Positions 24,394 through 33,479 of a stretch of DNA of 64,000 bases are shown here, one piece after another (position 1 is the first letter of the stretch; each line of letters begins with the position of its first letter). Both the position numbers and the translations under genes were made by a program. The notes beneath the pieces were generated by a model. That model searched no databases, was not told the DNA's origin, and saw only the letters and a list, made by a program, of their open reading frames with translations. Location: contig CAMDEA010000009.1 of assembly GCA_945893045.1 (NCBI GenBank), forward strand, positions 24,192 through 88,191, given 5' to 3'. Origin of the DNA: Planctomyces sp. SH-PL62 (GTDB lineage Bacteria; Planctomycetota; Planctomycetia; Planctomycetales; Planctomycetaceae).

Positions 24394-26655
24394 TCAGCGC
24401 TGCGACTGGTTTTCGGCGACGTTGGACGAGCTGGTCGGTGTTTGCGTTGCAGGCTGCGAGGCCGGGCACCGTCGCACGACGTAGGTGGGATAGGTGCCGT
24501 GGTGCTTGGCCCATTCCAGCAGCTTGACGTACTCGCACATGAAATCCGTGACTTTCAGTTGAGCGGTTAGCGCGGCGAAGGCGTCGCTGGCGTAGACCTC
24601 ACCGGGAGGAGTCTTGGGTTCCAGGCGAGCGGCGCGGCTGACATGCGAGCCAATGCACTTGGGGAGGCCGGTCACGGGGTCTTGTCCGAGTTGCACCGGT
24701 CCGGCGTGCAAGGCGATGCGGATCTCGATCTCGCGTGACAGGCCGACGTCTTCTTTCCAACGGGTCTGTCGGATCGAGTCACACAGATCGAGCGCGAAGC
24801 GTCCCGCGCAGACGACGTCGCGAAACGCGAAATACAGACCGTCGCCCCAAGTTTCGCGGATGGGCACGCTCGTCTGGCTCCAGTCGTGATTCGCGTTTGC
24901 CACCGCGGCCGAGTGCTTGGCCACGACATCGGCCACCAATTGCAAATAGCGCGGAATAAAGAGACGCACCTCCCGGTCGGACAGTCCACTGAAGCCCACG
25001 GCATCGGCAAACAACATCGACATGACCGCCTCGCGGGGATCGCTGTCGTTGTCACGGGGAGGAGTTCGACTGGGAAGGGGACACTCCGGGCCTTCGCATC
25101 GAACGGGCAACGCTTGCAAAGCGTTCGCGTCTAATTGAGGTGACGAGATGTCGATCGTGTAGACGGTGAGGTCTTGGTCTCTCCAATGCGCCACCGTGTC
25201 CGCCGTGCCGCCGGCACCATCGCCGGGTTGACCATTCCAAACCGCCAAACCCAGGAGGTTCGTTTGAAACTCCTGCTGACAGAGCATGGCTTGTCCCAGC
25301 AGGACTCGGTTGGCGTAAAGGAACGGTGCTCCGGCCGAGCCAATGCGGTCGTGAGACGCGATGGTCACTTGCGCCGCCTTCTTCAAAACGCGGTGATACA
25401 GCTCTTCCCAAAACGGCTCGCCGGTTCGAGCCACGCTGTCGGGGATGAATTGTTCTTCGGCATACGGCAGCACGACGCGCGTGATGCTGCCCGGCAGCGC
25501 CTGCAAAGCCTCCAGAAACAGCAGGTCCGCTCCGCAGGCGGCCGAGCAGAATCCAATGCGGACATTGTGCTCCCGGAGCCACTGCGAAATCGCCGCTCGC
25601 ACCGGTTCGACCAGAGCCCACGGAAACCGCGGCGGCTGACGTCCGGGCTCGTCGATGCGATGACCGGTGAATACGGCGATCTTGGGAATGGGCAGCCAAT
25701 CGTCGACCAGACGGATGTCTTCCCCCAGCGTCTCCAGCATGACTTTCAACTGTCGCCGGGACGAGTTCAGATGCCCGGCGCGCCCCTCCGAGACCGAGGC
25801 CGCCTCGCGATACCAATGCTCGGCTTGTTTGAAGTCGCACTGATCGAGATACGCTTCGCCCAGAGTGGCCCACAGCCAATACGGATCGTCGGGTTTGGTA
25901 GTCTCGTCAGCAGACTCTTTCTGCCTCTTCCGCTTCGCTTCCGCCTCAAGGCACTCCTGCGTGATCTGGCGGGCGACGTCCAAGGCTTGTGCGCGTTCGC
26001 CCATCAGCAAATGCAACGTCGCCACATTGATGCCGGTCCAAAATGAGCCGTCGTCCGCAGTCCACGCTTGGAAGTACAGGTTGCGTGATCGCCGAAAGTG
26101 GATTGCGGCCTCCTCCGGTTGCTGTCGCGCGAGCGCCGCCAGGCCGAGATCTTTTTCGATCCGCGCTTCCAGGCCGCTCAGTTCTTCATTGCGTTTGATG
26201 TGAGCCAGCGCGGGATCTTGCAGCACGCGCAAGGCTTCGTCGACGGCACCGGATCGTGCCAGCGCCAGGCCCTTGAGGTGCAACAGTTCCGAGTCCTGTT
26301 TGTCTTTGTCCAAAGCCAACCCGGCCGAGGCGACTTCACGAGCCGCGAATGGCGAACCCTCGGCAATCAGTCGTTGAGCCAGCATTCGATACGGGACTGG
26401 CGATTGCCACTCCACGAGCTTCACATCGTGAGTCCGCCAAATGCTCATGACCTCCGCGGCCGGCAGGTTGGCTCGCTGCAAGCTCTCCACGAGTGCTTCC
26501 GTCGCGGGTACGTGTTGTGAAACTCCTGGATTTAGGGAGACGCCGTGTCCTTCGAGTGCTTGCAGCACCAGCGAGATGTTTTCGGGCGAGACCTGATTCG
26601 TCAGTTGCGCGGCGAGCAACTGCTGGAGGTTCTCGGTCTGGCTGACAACAGGCAT
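24394..26655 (-). CDS. TPR (TRAF-binding-like) - SLOG - class III nucleotide cyclase fusion
   Basis: The 753-residue protein starts at ATG 26655 behind GGGAGA. Residues about 50-310 are helical TPR-like repeats as in bacterial TRAF-binding-domain proteins. Residues 324-500 form a SLOG-type Rossmann domain (PKIAVFTGHRIDEPGR; FCSAACGADLLFLEAL), a family linked to nucleotide sensing or processing in conflict systems. Residues about 543-745 are a class III adenylate/guanylate-type cyclase: metal ligands D551 in LFADAVGFSGLSD and D605 in ETWGDGLYFAF are present. In HVSRAAR the transition-state Arg is kept (R677), but the usual Asn is Ser (S673). It may make a cyclic nucleotide on sensing infection, as PycC does in Pycsar systems; product and partner are inferred. 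The TIR gene is immediately convergent. Confidence 0.85.
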   Translation of the reverse strand: MPVVSQTENLQQLLAAQLTNQVSPENISLVLQALEGHGVSLNPGVSQHVPATEALVESLQRANLPAAEVMSIWRTHDVKLVEWQSPVPYRMLAQRLIAEGSPFAAREVASAGLALDKDKQDSELLHLKGLALARSGAVDEALRVLQDPALAHIKRNEELSGLEARIEKDLGLAALARQQPEEAAIHFRRSRNLYFQAWTADDGSFWTGINVATLHLLMGERAQALDVARQITQECLEAEAKRKRQKESADETTKPDDPYWLWATLGEAYLDQCDFKQAEHWYREAASVSEGRAGHLNSSRRQLKVMLETLGEDIRLVDDWLPIPKIAVFTGHRIDEPGRQPPRFPWALVEPVRAAISQWLREHNVRIGFCSAACGADLLFLEALQALPGSITRVVLPYAEEQFIPDSVARTGEPFWEELYHRVLKKAAQVTIASHDRIGSAGAPFLYANRVLLGQAMLCQQEFQTNLLGLAVWNGQPGDGAGGTADTVAHWRDQDLTVYTIDISSPQLDANALQALPVRCEGPECPLPSRTPPRDNDSDPREAVMSMLFADAVGFSGLSDREVRLFIPRYLQLVADVVAKHSAAVANANHDWSQTSVPIRETWGDGLYFAFRDVVCAGRFALDLCDSIRQTRWKEDVGLSREIEIRIALHAGPVQLGQDPVTGLPKCIGSHVSRAARLEPKTPPGEVYASDAFAALTAQLKVTDFMCEYVKLLEWAKHHGTYPTYVVRRCPASQPATQTPTSSSNVAENQSQR

Positions 26656-26850
26656 GAGAGTGTCTCCCTGAGGCTCACGTTCGTGAATCGACGGAATGGA
26701 CTCGGTCCGCTGCGAATGACAGGCGGCGGCGTTTGGGGGCGCACCAAGTGTGACTCAAAGAGCGTAGGAAATTCCTCGTCGCTGCGACATGCTCCCCGGA
26801 TGAAACGGGTACGACAAGCTTTTTTGGCAACTCAATCAGCCGCAGGGCGC

Positions 26851-26986
26851 TAGCCGCGATTATTCATGGCCCAATGTAACCCGAAGCGTAAGCGAGGGAG
26901 TCATCACACACTCCCTCGCTTACGCTTCGGGTTACATCGCAGCACGCTGCTCTCCTCAATGCGTACTCCATGAATAATCTCGGCTA
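26851..26986. repeat. MITE-like composite palindromic element, copy 1
   Basis: The 136-base unit has outer arms TAGCCGcGATTATTCATGG and CCATGAATAATCtCGGCTA. Perfect 27-base inner arms lie at 26875-26901 and 26910-26936, starting TGTAACCCGAAGCG. An asymmetric segment with GGAGAGCAGCGTGCT (on the minus strand) lies between the outer and inner arms on one side only. A closely similar unit lies at 50801-50930 in the opposite orientation. I see no gene in 26656-27069. Confidence 0.85.
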
Positions 26987-27069
26987 GTCCCGGTTCGTAA
27001 CGGCTCGAACCGGACGCTCGCGCGTTCCGGCTGATCCGCACGTCAACAATTCCTGTTTGGAGAACTGAG

Positions 27070-28317
27070 ATGAAAATCGTTTTGCTTTCTCTGTTGCTAC
27101 TCGTTTCGCTCCCGCTGCGTGCGGACGACACGGCGTGGGCTCCGGCCAAGGATGCGTCCAAAGACGCCGTCATCAACGGTCGGGCGATGGAGACATTCGA
27201 GGCGGGTGCCAAGCCGGAATGGGGCTATGCGGCACCGCAGCAAGATACCTTCGTCGTCATTCATCCGAAGGAGGATCGCCAACATGCTCCGCTGTATGTG
27301 GTGCTACATTCGGCCGGTCACGATGTGATGTCGTGTGTGAACTGCACGCGCACCGTCGGCAATCACGACATCTATCGTGCTCCCGACGACCACTACGCGC
27401 TGTATGTCGATTGCCGCAAGAACCAGGCTCGCGATTGGTGGTGGGGCGGGATGCACGGCAAAGATCAGGGATTGATCAAACGGAATTCCGGTGGTGACAC
27501 CATGCCTGTGGAAAAGCGTGTGATCGACACCGTGAAGTGGGTCATCCAGAAATATGAGATCGATCCGAACCGCGTTTACCTCAGCGGCAATTCGATGGGC
27601 GGCAGCGGAACGCTCGGCATCGGCATGCGTCATGGCGATGTGTTCGCAGCCATCAAGGCGAATGTTCCGGCGGGGATCGAGCACGTTTCCAATCGGATGT
27701 CTTTTCCGCCGCATGCGATTCCCGAAAACGTCAAGTTGCCCGAACCGCCGGTCTGTCTCGACTACTCCGCGCCGAACGACGGCTGGGCCGAGGGGCATGA
27801 TCGTTTTGTGAAAGCGATGAACGATCGCAAATACTCGCTCATCCTTTATTGGGGTCCGTTCGGACACGCCAACAATTCGGCGCAGATCATGAAGGTGAAT
27901 GATCTCATTGATTCGTTCGACTGGCTGAGCCTCAAGAAGAACGAGGCGTATGCGGTCTTCACGAACGCCACCAGCAATTCCCAGCTCCCGTGGCCCGATG
28001 ATTTGAAAAGTACGGCCGCCGGTCAGTTCAACGCGTTCTTCCGCTGGAAAAATCTCAGCGACACGGCGGAGAAGGTTGAGATGTCGCTCTCCCTGGTGAA
28101 TGCGGTGGAACTGAAGACGCAGTTCGAGATCCCGAAGGAAGCAAGTGCCGACGTCACGCTGCGCCGCCTCCAAAGTTTTCGGCTCCAGTCCGGCGAGAAG
28201 TTCTATTGGACGTTCGGCACCGCCAAGGGCGAAGGTCAAGCCGACGCACAGGGGCTGGTCACTCTTCCGGCTTTGAAAATCAGGTCTGAGCCGGCAACAT
28301 TGAGCGTGACCAAATAA
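27070..28317 (+). CDS. Secreted alpha/beta-hydrolase (esterase of the feruloyl/PHB depolymerase type)
   Basis: The 415-residue protein has a signal peptide (MKIVLLSLLLLVSLPLRADD, cleavage near 18-19), so it acts outside the cytoplasm. The nucleophile elbow is GNSMGGSG with S175, a GxSxG motif. The fold continues with VYLSGNS and a late FGHANNSA segment that could provide the catalytic His. The last about 110 residues form a beta domain that may bind substrate. Its natural substrate is unknown, perhaps a polymer ester. The ATG is preceded by TGGAGAA. The next gene, also exported, follows after 73 bases and is probably co-transcribed. Confidence 0.8.
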   Translation: MKIVLLSLLLLVSLPLRADDTAWAPAKDASKDAVINGRAMETFEAGAKPEWGYAAPQQDTFVVIHPKEDRQHAPLYVVLHSAGHDVMSCVNCTRTVGNHDIYRAPDDHYALYVDCRKNQARDWWWGGMHGKDQGLIKRNSGGDTMPVEKRVIDTVKWVIQKYEIDPNRVYLSGNSMGGSGTLGIGMRHGDVFAAIKANVPAGIEHVSNRMSFPPHAIPENVKLPEPPVCLDYSAPNDGWAEGHDRFVKAMNDRKYSLILYWGPFGHANNSAQIMKVNDLIDSFDWLSLKKNEAYAVFTNATSNSQLPWPDDLKSTAAGQFNAFFRWKNLSDTAEKVEMSLSLVNAVELKTQFEIPKEASADVTLRRLQSFRLQSGEKFYWTFGTAKGEGQADAQGLVTLPALKIRSEPATLSVTK

Positions 28318-28390
28318 ACGACAGCCGCGGAAGACTGTCTTCTGACGCCCCTGCACCGCCTCACACGCCTTTCAAAGGATTTCGATAACG

Positions 28391-29683
28391 ATGCCAAACA
28401 AAACTCTGGTAGCGATGGTTGGGTTGGTTTTCTTCGCGGCACGATTGGGATTTGCTGCGGATGCCGCGGACTGGCGCTCGTGGCGCGGACCGCTGGGGAA
28501 TGGGAGCGTCGAACAGGGGAGCTATCCCGTCTCCTTCGGCGCGGACAAGTACCTGTGGCGGACTCAGTTGCCGGGCAAGGGTTGCTCAACGCCGATCTTG
28601 CTCAAGGAGATGATCTACCTGACGTCGCCAGCCGATGGGAATGACGCACTGCTGAGCTATGACTCCAACGGCACCGAGAAATGGCGGGCGGTCTTCGGAC
28701 AGGAGAACGCGGGCAAGCATCGCAACGGTTCGGGAAGTAATGCGTCGCCGGTCACCGATGGAAAGGGGATCTTCGTCTTCTTCAAGAGCGGCACGTTCGC
28801 GGCGGTGGAACTCGATGGCAAGGTCCGTTGGAAGACCGACCTCGTGGAGCGATTCGGGAAGGACACGTTGTTCTGGGATCATGGCACTTCGCCGGTGCTG
28901 ACCGAGAAGCACGTCATCATGGCGCGCATGCACCAGGGGGAGTCGTGGCTGGCCGCGTTCGACAAGGTCAGTGGCGAGATGGTTTGGAAGGTCGCTCGCA
29001 ATTTCAAAACTCCGATGGAATGCGATCACGGCTACTCCACCCCCTTGGTTATTCAACATCAGGGGAAGGAGTCGATTCTGGTGTGGGGTGCCGAACATCT
29101 CACGATTCACAACGCGAACGATGGGCAGGTTTCCTGGTCGTGCGGCAACTTCAATCCCGACGCCAACAAGTTGTGGCCGGCGATCGCGACGCCGGTGATC
29201 GTCGGGGACATGGTCGTGATCGCGTACGGTCGCAACGATCGAGGCATCCCGCGACTGCACGGAGTTCGGCTGACGGGCAGTGGCGACGTCACGCAGACCA
29301 ATCATGTCTGGAAGCGAGACGACGTCGGCACATTCGTCCCGACTCCGGTCGCTTACAAAGGCCGAGTGATCCTGGTCGGCGACAAAGGTGAAATCGAAAG
29401 TATCGACCCCGTGACCGGCAAGACGATTTGGAAAGGCGTATTCCCCAAGAGCCGGTCGAACTTCTACGCCTCGCCGCTCATCGCCGGAGACAAGCTGTTT
29501 GCGCCGCGCGAGGACGGAACCGTGTTTGTCGCGAGCATCGCCCACGACAAACTGGAATTGTTGTCCGAGAACGACATGGCCGAGTCCGTCATCGGCTCAC
29601 CCGTCCCGGCCTCGAACCGCATCCTGATCCGCGGCGAAAAGCATCTGTTCTGCATCGCCGCCGAATCATCGTCGCAGCGATAA
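28391..29683 (+). CDS. Exported PQQ-like beta-propeller protein
   Basis: The 430-residue protein has an N-terminal signal segment and then WRSWRGPLGNGSV, the typical opening of planctomycete outer membrane protein assembly factor BamB-like beta-propellers. Repeated WKVAR, GKTIWKGV and DGKVRWKT blades occur through the sequence. Such proteins are exported and may scaffold or bind ligands; enzymatic quinoprotein activity is not established by sequence. It shares strand with the esterase just upstream (73-base gap), so a small operon is likely. Confidence 0.82.
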   Translation: MPNKTLVAMVGLVFFAARLGFAADAADWRSWRGPLGNGSVEQGSYPVSFGADKYLWRTQLPGKGCSTPILLKEMIYLTSPADGNDALLSYDSNGTEKWRAVFGQENAGKHRNGSGSNASPVTDGKGIFVFFKSGTFAAVELDGKVRWKTDLVERFGKDTLFWDHGTSPVLTEKHVIMARMHQGESWLAAFDKVSGEMVWKVARNFKTPMECDHGYSTPLVIQHQGKESILVWGAEHLTIHNANDGQVSWSCGNFNPDANKLWPAIATPVIVGDMVVIAYGRNDRGIPRLHGVRLTGSGDVTQTNHVWKRDDVGTFVPTPVAYKGRVILVGDKGEIESIDPVTGKTIWKGVFPKSRSNFYASPLIAGDKLFAPREDGTVFVASIAHDKLELLSENDMAESVIGSPVPASNRILIRGEKHLFCIAAESSSQR

Positions 29684-29722
29684 CGGTCCTTGCAACGGGC
29701 GTATCAAGCCGCGTCCCGACTG

Positions 29723-31750
29723 TTAACGGGCGGGCGAACTCGCCTCCGCCGCAGGTGCGGCAGTCATGCTTCCAAGTGTCATGTGGATTTGTTGCTCGAC
29801 CATCGTCCGATACTTGCCCCCTTCGGCCATGAGTTGGGCGTGAGTACCGGTCTGGCTGATGCGGCCGTGCTCGACGACGACGATCAAGTCGGCGTTGGCG
29901 ATGGTACTCAGCCGATGCGCGATTACGAAACTGGTGCGGCCGCGCATCAGCTTGGCCAGGCTTTGTTGAATGAGCCGTTCGCTGTCGGTGTCGAGGTTGC
30001 TGGTCGCTTCATCCAAGATCAGCACCTTCGGATCGGCCAGGATGGCTCGCGCGATCGCCAATCGCTGACGCTGGCCGCCGCTGAGCCGCACGCCGCGCTC
30101 GCCGATGAGCGTTTGCAGACCGTCGGTCATGCGATCGATGAACTCGGTCGCATTTGCCGCTTCGGCGGCGGCGCGGATCTCGGCGGCGGTGGCGTCACGC
30201 CGCGCGTAACTGATGTTCTGGGCGATCGTCCCGTCGAACAAGAACACGTCCTGCTCGACGACCCCCAGCAGCGAGCGGAACGACTCGACGTCGTAGTCGC
30301 GCAGGTCGCGGCCATCCAACGTCACGCGCCCGGAGGTCGGGTCATAGAAGCGAGCCACCAAGTTGCTGAGCGTCGTCTTGCCCGCACCGCTCGGCCCGAC
30401 CAGCGCCACGGTCTGACCGGCCACTACATTCAGGCTCACGTCGCTGAGTGCCGGAGTGCTTGTGCCTGGATACGTGAAGGAGACCTGCTCGAATGCAATG
30501 TCGCCGACAACCGAGTGACGATCGACGTACAACGATGTTGGCGTCGAGAGCATCTCTCGCGGTTCCTCCAAGAGATCGAGGACTCGATCCAAACCGCTGA
30601 GACTGTTCTGAAACTGAGTGGCGCTTTGAGCGAGAGTCGCCAGCGGCTCCAGCAGCATCAGCAGGTAAACCAGAAACATCATCAGATCGCCGACAGTCAT
30701 GTGTCCGTCGAGCACGCGCCAGCCGCCGTAGAACAACAGCCCGGACGTCGCGATCGGGATCAACGCTTCCCAGACCATCTCGACCACGCGCATCCAACAC
30801 CACGCATAAAGTTCCTGCCGAGCCATCAAGTTGTTCTCGGTCGTAAACCGAGCCGCCTCGCGCTTCTGCCGGCTGAAGGCACGGACGATCCGCATCCCCG
30901 CGAACGCTTCGGTGGCAGAGGCGTCGATCAGTTCGCGCTGTTTGCGGATGACTCGAAACTGTGGCCGGATGCCGTTTATCCAGGCGCGATGCGTGAAGAA
31001 CACCGTCGGCAAGAGTAACAGTCCGCCGATCAACAACTGCCAATCGACCCAGGCCAGAATCGCCAGACTGCCGAGCAACTGAATGACGGCTCGCCAGGGA
31101 TTGAACAACATGCCGAAGACCAGTTCGCCGACACTTCCGCCGTCTTCGCGAAGGATCGAGGCCACTCCGCCGGACCGCAGCGCCTGCACTCGATGCAGCG
31201 GCAGACGGACGGCGTGCTCGAAGACGCGCCGCCGCAGATCCAACTGAATTTGCTTCGTGATCTTGGTGGCGTACCAGCGTCCCCAAACATGCACGACGAT
31301 CTTCAACAGCGAGAGAATCGAAACCGCAATCACCGTGAAGAGCAAAAGCTGCTTCGGATCGGCGAGCGATGGCAAACGATCCAACCACTCCGACGGCACC
31401 GGCCGTCCGCTCAGTCCATAGTCGATGATGAACTTGGTCCCGGCCGGCGGCAGCAGGCCGATCAATGTCGATGCCGTGACCGACACGAGGATCCAAATGA
31501 CTTGCCGCCGAAACGGAATCAGCAATCGCAAGAACTGCCCGATGAGTTGCTTCGACGAACGGACGCGGTCCTTCGCACTGCGCGACTCGCCGGTCCCATG
31601 AAAGCTCCCCTTGGGGATTTCATTGCGCTTGAGCTTTTGCCGATACCGCTCAAACCTCAAACGGCTGGCCCGCGATTCTGGGCCGTCCGGTGGCGAAGTG
31701 GTTGCTGCGTTCGATCTGCCGGCGTGCGATTCGGGAGTGTGTGAGTGCAT
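29723..31750 (-). CDS. ABC transporter, fused permease and ATPase (MsbA/LmrA type)
   Basis: I use the ATG at 31750 (the frame extends to a TTG at 31768), giving 675 residues. An N-terminal region of about 60 charged residues precedes six transmembrane helices. The ATPase domain shows Walker A GPSGAGKTT, signature LSGGQRQR, Walker B ILILDEATS and an H-loop in IAHRLST. One polypeptide thus forms a half transporter that dimerises in the inner membrane and exports a lipid or a hydrophobic compound. The substrate is unknown. It is convergent with the beta-propeller gene, whose stop lies 40 bases away. Confidence 0.92.
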   Translation of the reverse strand: MHSHTPESHAGRSNAATTSPPDGPESRASRLRFERYRQKLKRNEIPKGSFHGTGESRSAKDRVRSSKQLIGQFLRLLIPFRRQVIWILVSVTASTLIGLLPPAGTKFIIDYGLSGRPVPSEWLDRLPSLADPKQLLLFTVIAVSILSLLKIVVHVWGRWYATKITKQIQLDLRRRVFEHAVRLPLHRVQALRSGGVASILREDGGSVGELVFGMLFNPWRAVIQLLGSLAILAWVDWQLLIGGLLLLPTVFFTHRAWINGIRPQFRVIRKQRELIDASATEAFAGMRIVRAFSRQKREAARFTTENNLMARQELYAWCWMRVVEMVWEALIPIATSGLLFYGGWRVLDGHMTVGDLMMFLVYLLMLLEPLATLAQSATQFQNSLSGLDRVLDLLEEPREMLSTPTSLYVDRHSVVGDIAFEQVSFTYPGTSTPALSDVSLNVVAGQTVALVGPSGAGKTTLSNLVARFYDPTSGRVTLDGRDLRDYDVESFRSLLGVVEQDVFLFDGTIAQNISYARRDATAAEIRAAAEAANATEFIDRMTDGLQTLIGERGVRLSGGQRQRLAIARAILADPKVLILDEATSNLDTDSERLIQQSLAKLMRGRTSFVIAHRLSTIANADLIVVVEHGRISQTGTHAQLMAEGGKYRTMVEQQIHMTLGSMTAAPAAEASSPAR

Positions 31751-31878
31751 TGCCCGATTGTAGGACAAGGAGTGATCTCACGCGCGGATTCCCCGCAGTC
31801 TTCCGCTGTACTGCAAACGTTTGACTTCATCTCACAGCGAGAAGATTTCGCAGTCATCCCTCGCTTCGGGGTGCAGAG

Positions 31879-31972
31879 AATAAGGATTGCCGAATAAGGA
31901 TTGCAGAAGTGAGAAGGAGCACAATCAGTCTGACCCTCTGCCTTCTTCAATCCTTATTCGGCAATCCTTATT
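31879..31972. repeat. Inverted repeat with 25-base perfect arms
   Basis: AATAAGGATTGCCGAATAAGGATTG lies at 31879-31903 and its exact complement at 31948-31972. Each arm itself contains two AATAAGGATTG copies. It lies between the ABC transporter start and the end of the DUF1501 gene, where it could form a long hairpin. There is no T-tract, so an intrinsic terminator is only possible. Confidence 0.85.
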
Positions 31973-32007
31973 TTCGATCGCACCTACCCCGAATCCTCGC
32001 TTGCACG

Positions 32008-33387
32008 TCACGCCAAGATCGCATGCGCCACTTCGCCATGCACGTCGGTCAGACGGAAATCGCGGCCGGAGTAGCGGTAAGTCAGCTTCGTGTGATCGAT
32101 CCCCAGCAGATGCAGCATCGTCGCGTGCAGGTCATGCACGCTCATGCGATTCTCGACCGCTTTGACTCCGAGTTCATCGGTCGCCCCGTAAGCCATGCCC
32201 CCCTTCACTCCACCGCCGGCCAGCCACATGCTGAAGCCGGTGGCGTGATGATTGCGGCCGGTCGCGCCTTGTGCGGTTGGAGTCCGTCCGAACTCGCCAC
32301 CCCACAGGATGAGCGTTTCGTCGAAGAGACCCCGCGACTTCAGATCGCGGATCAGCGCGGCAATTGCCTGGTCGCTGTTCTTCGCATCGCGGACATGTTC
32401 CTTGATATCGCCGTGAGCATCCCAAGGCTGGCCGCTGCCATAGAAGAGTTGCACGGTCCGCACACCGCGCTCCACCAACCGGCGAGCGATCAAGCAGCCG
32501 TCCGCAAACTGGCCGGGACCGTAGAGCTTGCGAGTCTCTTCGGTTTCGCGAGTGATGTCGAACGCATCCTGAGCTTCAAACTGCATGCGGTACGCCATCT
32601 CCAGTGAACCGATTCGCGCTTCGAGTTGATTGTCCGCGCCGCGGGTGGCGAGATGCTCCTTGTTCATCTTCTGCATCAGGTCGAGCAATCGACGCTGCTC
32701 GGTCGGCGGCAGGTGTTGGTTGTTGATGTGGCTGATGATCTTTTTTGGATCGAGCTGTCCGTTGTTGATGTGCGTCCCTTGATAGATGCCCGGCAGAAAA
32801 CTGTTCGACCACAGCGCCGGCCCGACGACCGGTTTGCCCGGACACAGCACGACGAAGCCCGGCAGGTTTTGATTCTCGGTCCCCAACCCATAGTTCAGCC
32901 ACGAGCCCATGCAGGGCCGAGTCGGCTGCTGCGTGCCGGAGTTCATCATGAAGAGACCCGGCTCATGATTCGGCGTGCTCGTAAACATCGACCGGATGAC
33001 GCAGAGGTCGTCCATGTGCTCGCCGAGATACGGATAGATCTCGCTGATCGGCAGACCGCATTCGCCGCGCTGCTGAAACTTAAACGGCGAGGGCATGTAG
33101 TTCCCGCCCGGTCCTGGCTTCCCCGCTTGTTTCACGAGCTCCGGTTTTGGATCAAACGTGTCGACGTGCGAAGGCCCTCCGTTCATAAACAGAAAAACCA
33201 GATGCTTGGCCTTCGCCGCAAAGTGCGGAGCCTTCGGAGCCAGCGGATCGCTGCTCAGCGTCGATTCTGCGGCGGCTTTGCGTTCGTCAGAAAGCACTGA
33301 CGCCAGCCCCAGCATTCCGAAGCCAGCCGCCGAACGAGTCAGCAGATCGCGGCGCGAAATCGGTGAGACGTCGATTGAGTGAGTCAT
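32008..33387 (-). CDS. DUF1501 family exported protein (Tat substrate)
   Basis: The 459-residue protein starts at ATG 33387 (GGAGC upstream; the frame extends to a TTG at 33408). It has a twin-arginine signal, SRRDLLTRSAAGFGMLGLASV, near residues 13-32. The body has the features of DUF1501/sulfatase-like proteins: HLVFLFMNGGPSHVDTFDPKP early and LILWGGEFGRTPTAQG, GRNHHATGFSMWLAGGG, IDHTKLTYRYSGRDFRLTDV later. The gene is directly downstream of a DUF1549/DUF1553 cytochrome gene on the same strand, a pairing widespread in planctomycetes. The two are thought to act together in the periplasm, possibly on sulfated polymers. Confidence 0.9.
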   Translation of the reverse strand: MTHSIDVSPISRRDLLTRSAAGFGMLGLASVLSDERKAAAESTLSSDPLAPKAPHFAAKAKHLVFLFMNGGPSHVDTFDPKPELVKQAGKPGPGGNYMPSPFKFQQRGECGLPISEIYPYLGEHMDDLCVIRSMFTSTPNHEPGLFMMNSGTQQPTRPCMGSWLNYGLGTENQNLPGFVVLCPGKPVVGPALWSNSFLPGIYQGTHINNGQLDPKKIISHINNQHLPPTEQRRLLDLMQKMNKEHLATRGADNQLEARIGSLEMAYRMQFEAQDAFDITRETEETRKLYGPGQFADGCLIARRLVERGVRTVQLFYGSGQPWDAHGDIKEHVRDAKNSDQAIAALIRDLKSRGLFDETLILWGGEFGRTPTAQGATGRNHHATGFSMWLAGGGVKGGMAYGATDELGVKAVENRMSVHDLHATMLHLLGIDHTKLTYRYSGRDFRLTDVHGEVAHAILA

Positions 33388-33479
33388 CTTCAAAGCTCCA
33401 AATCTCAAATCAAAACCTGAACCGCTAATCGTCGCTAATGGATTGTCTGAATTAGCGTCAGTTAGCGGTCAAGGTATTC

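Noticed and set aside
27304..28356. Minus-strand frame of 350 residues opposite the esterase
   Set aside because: The plus-strand gene has a signal peptide and the GNSMGGSG motif.
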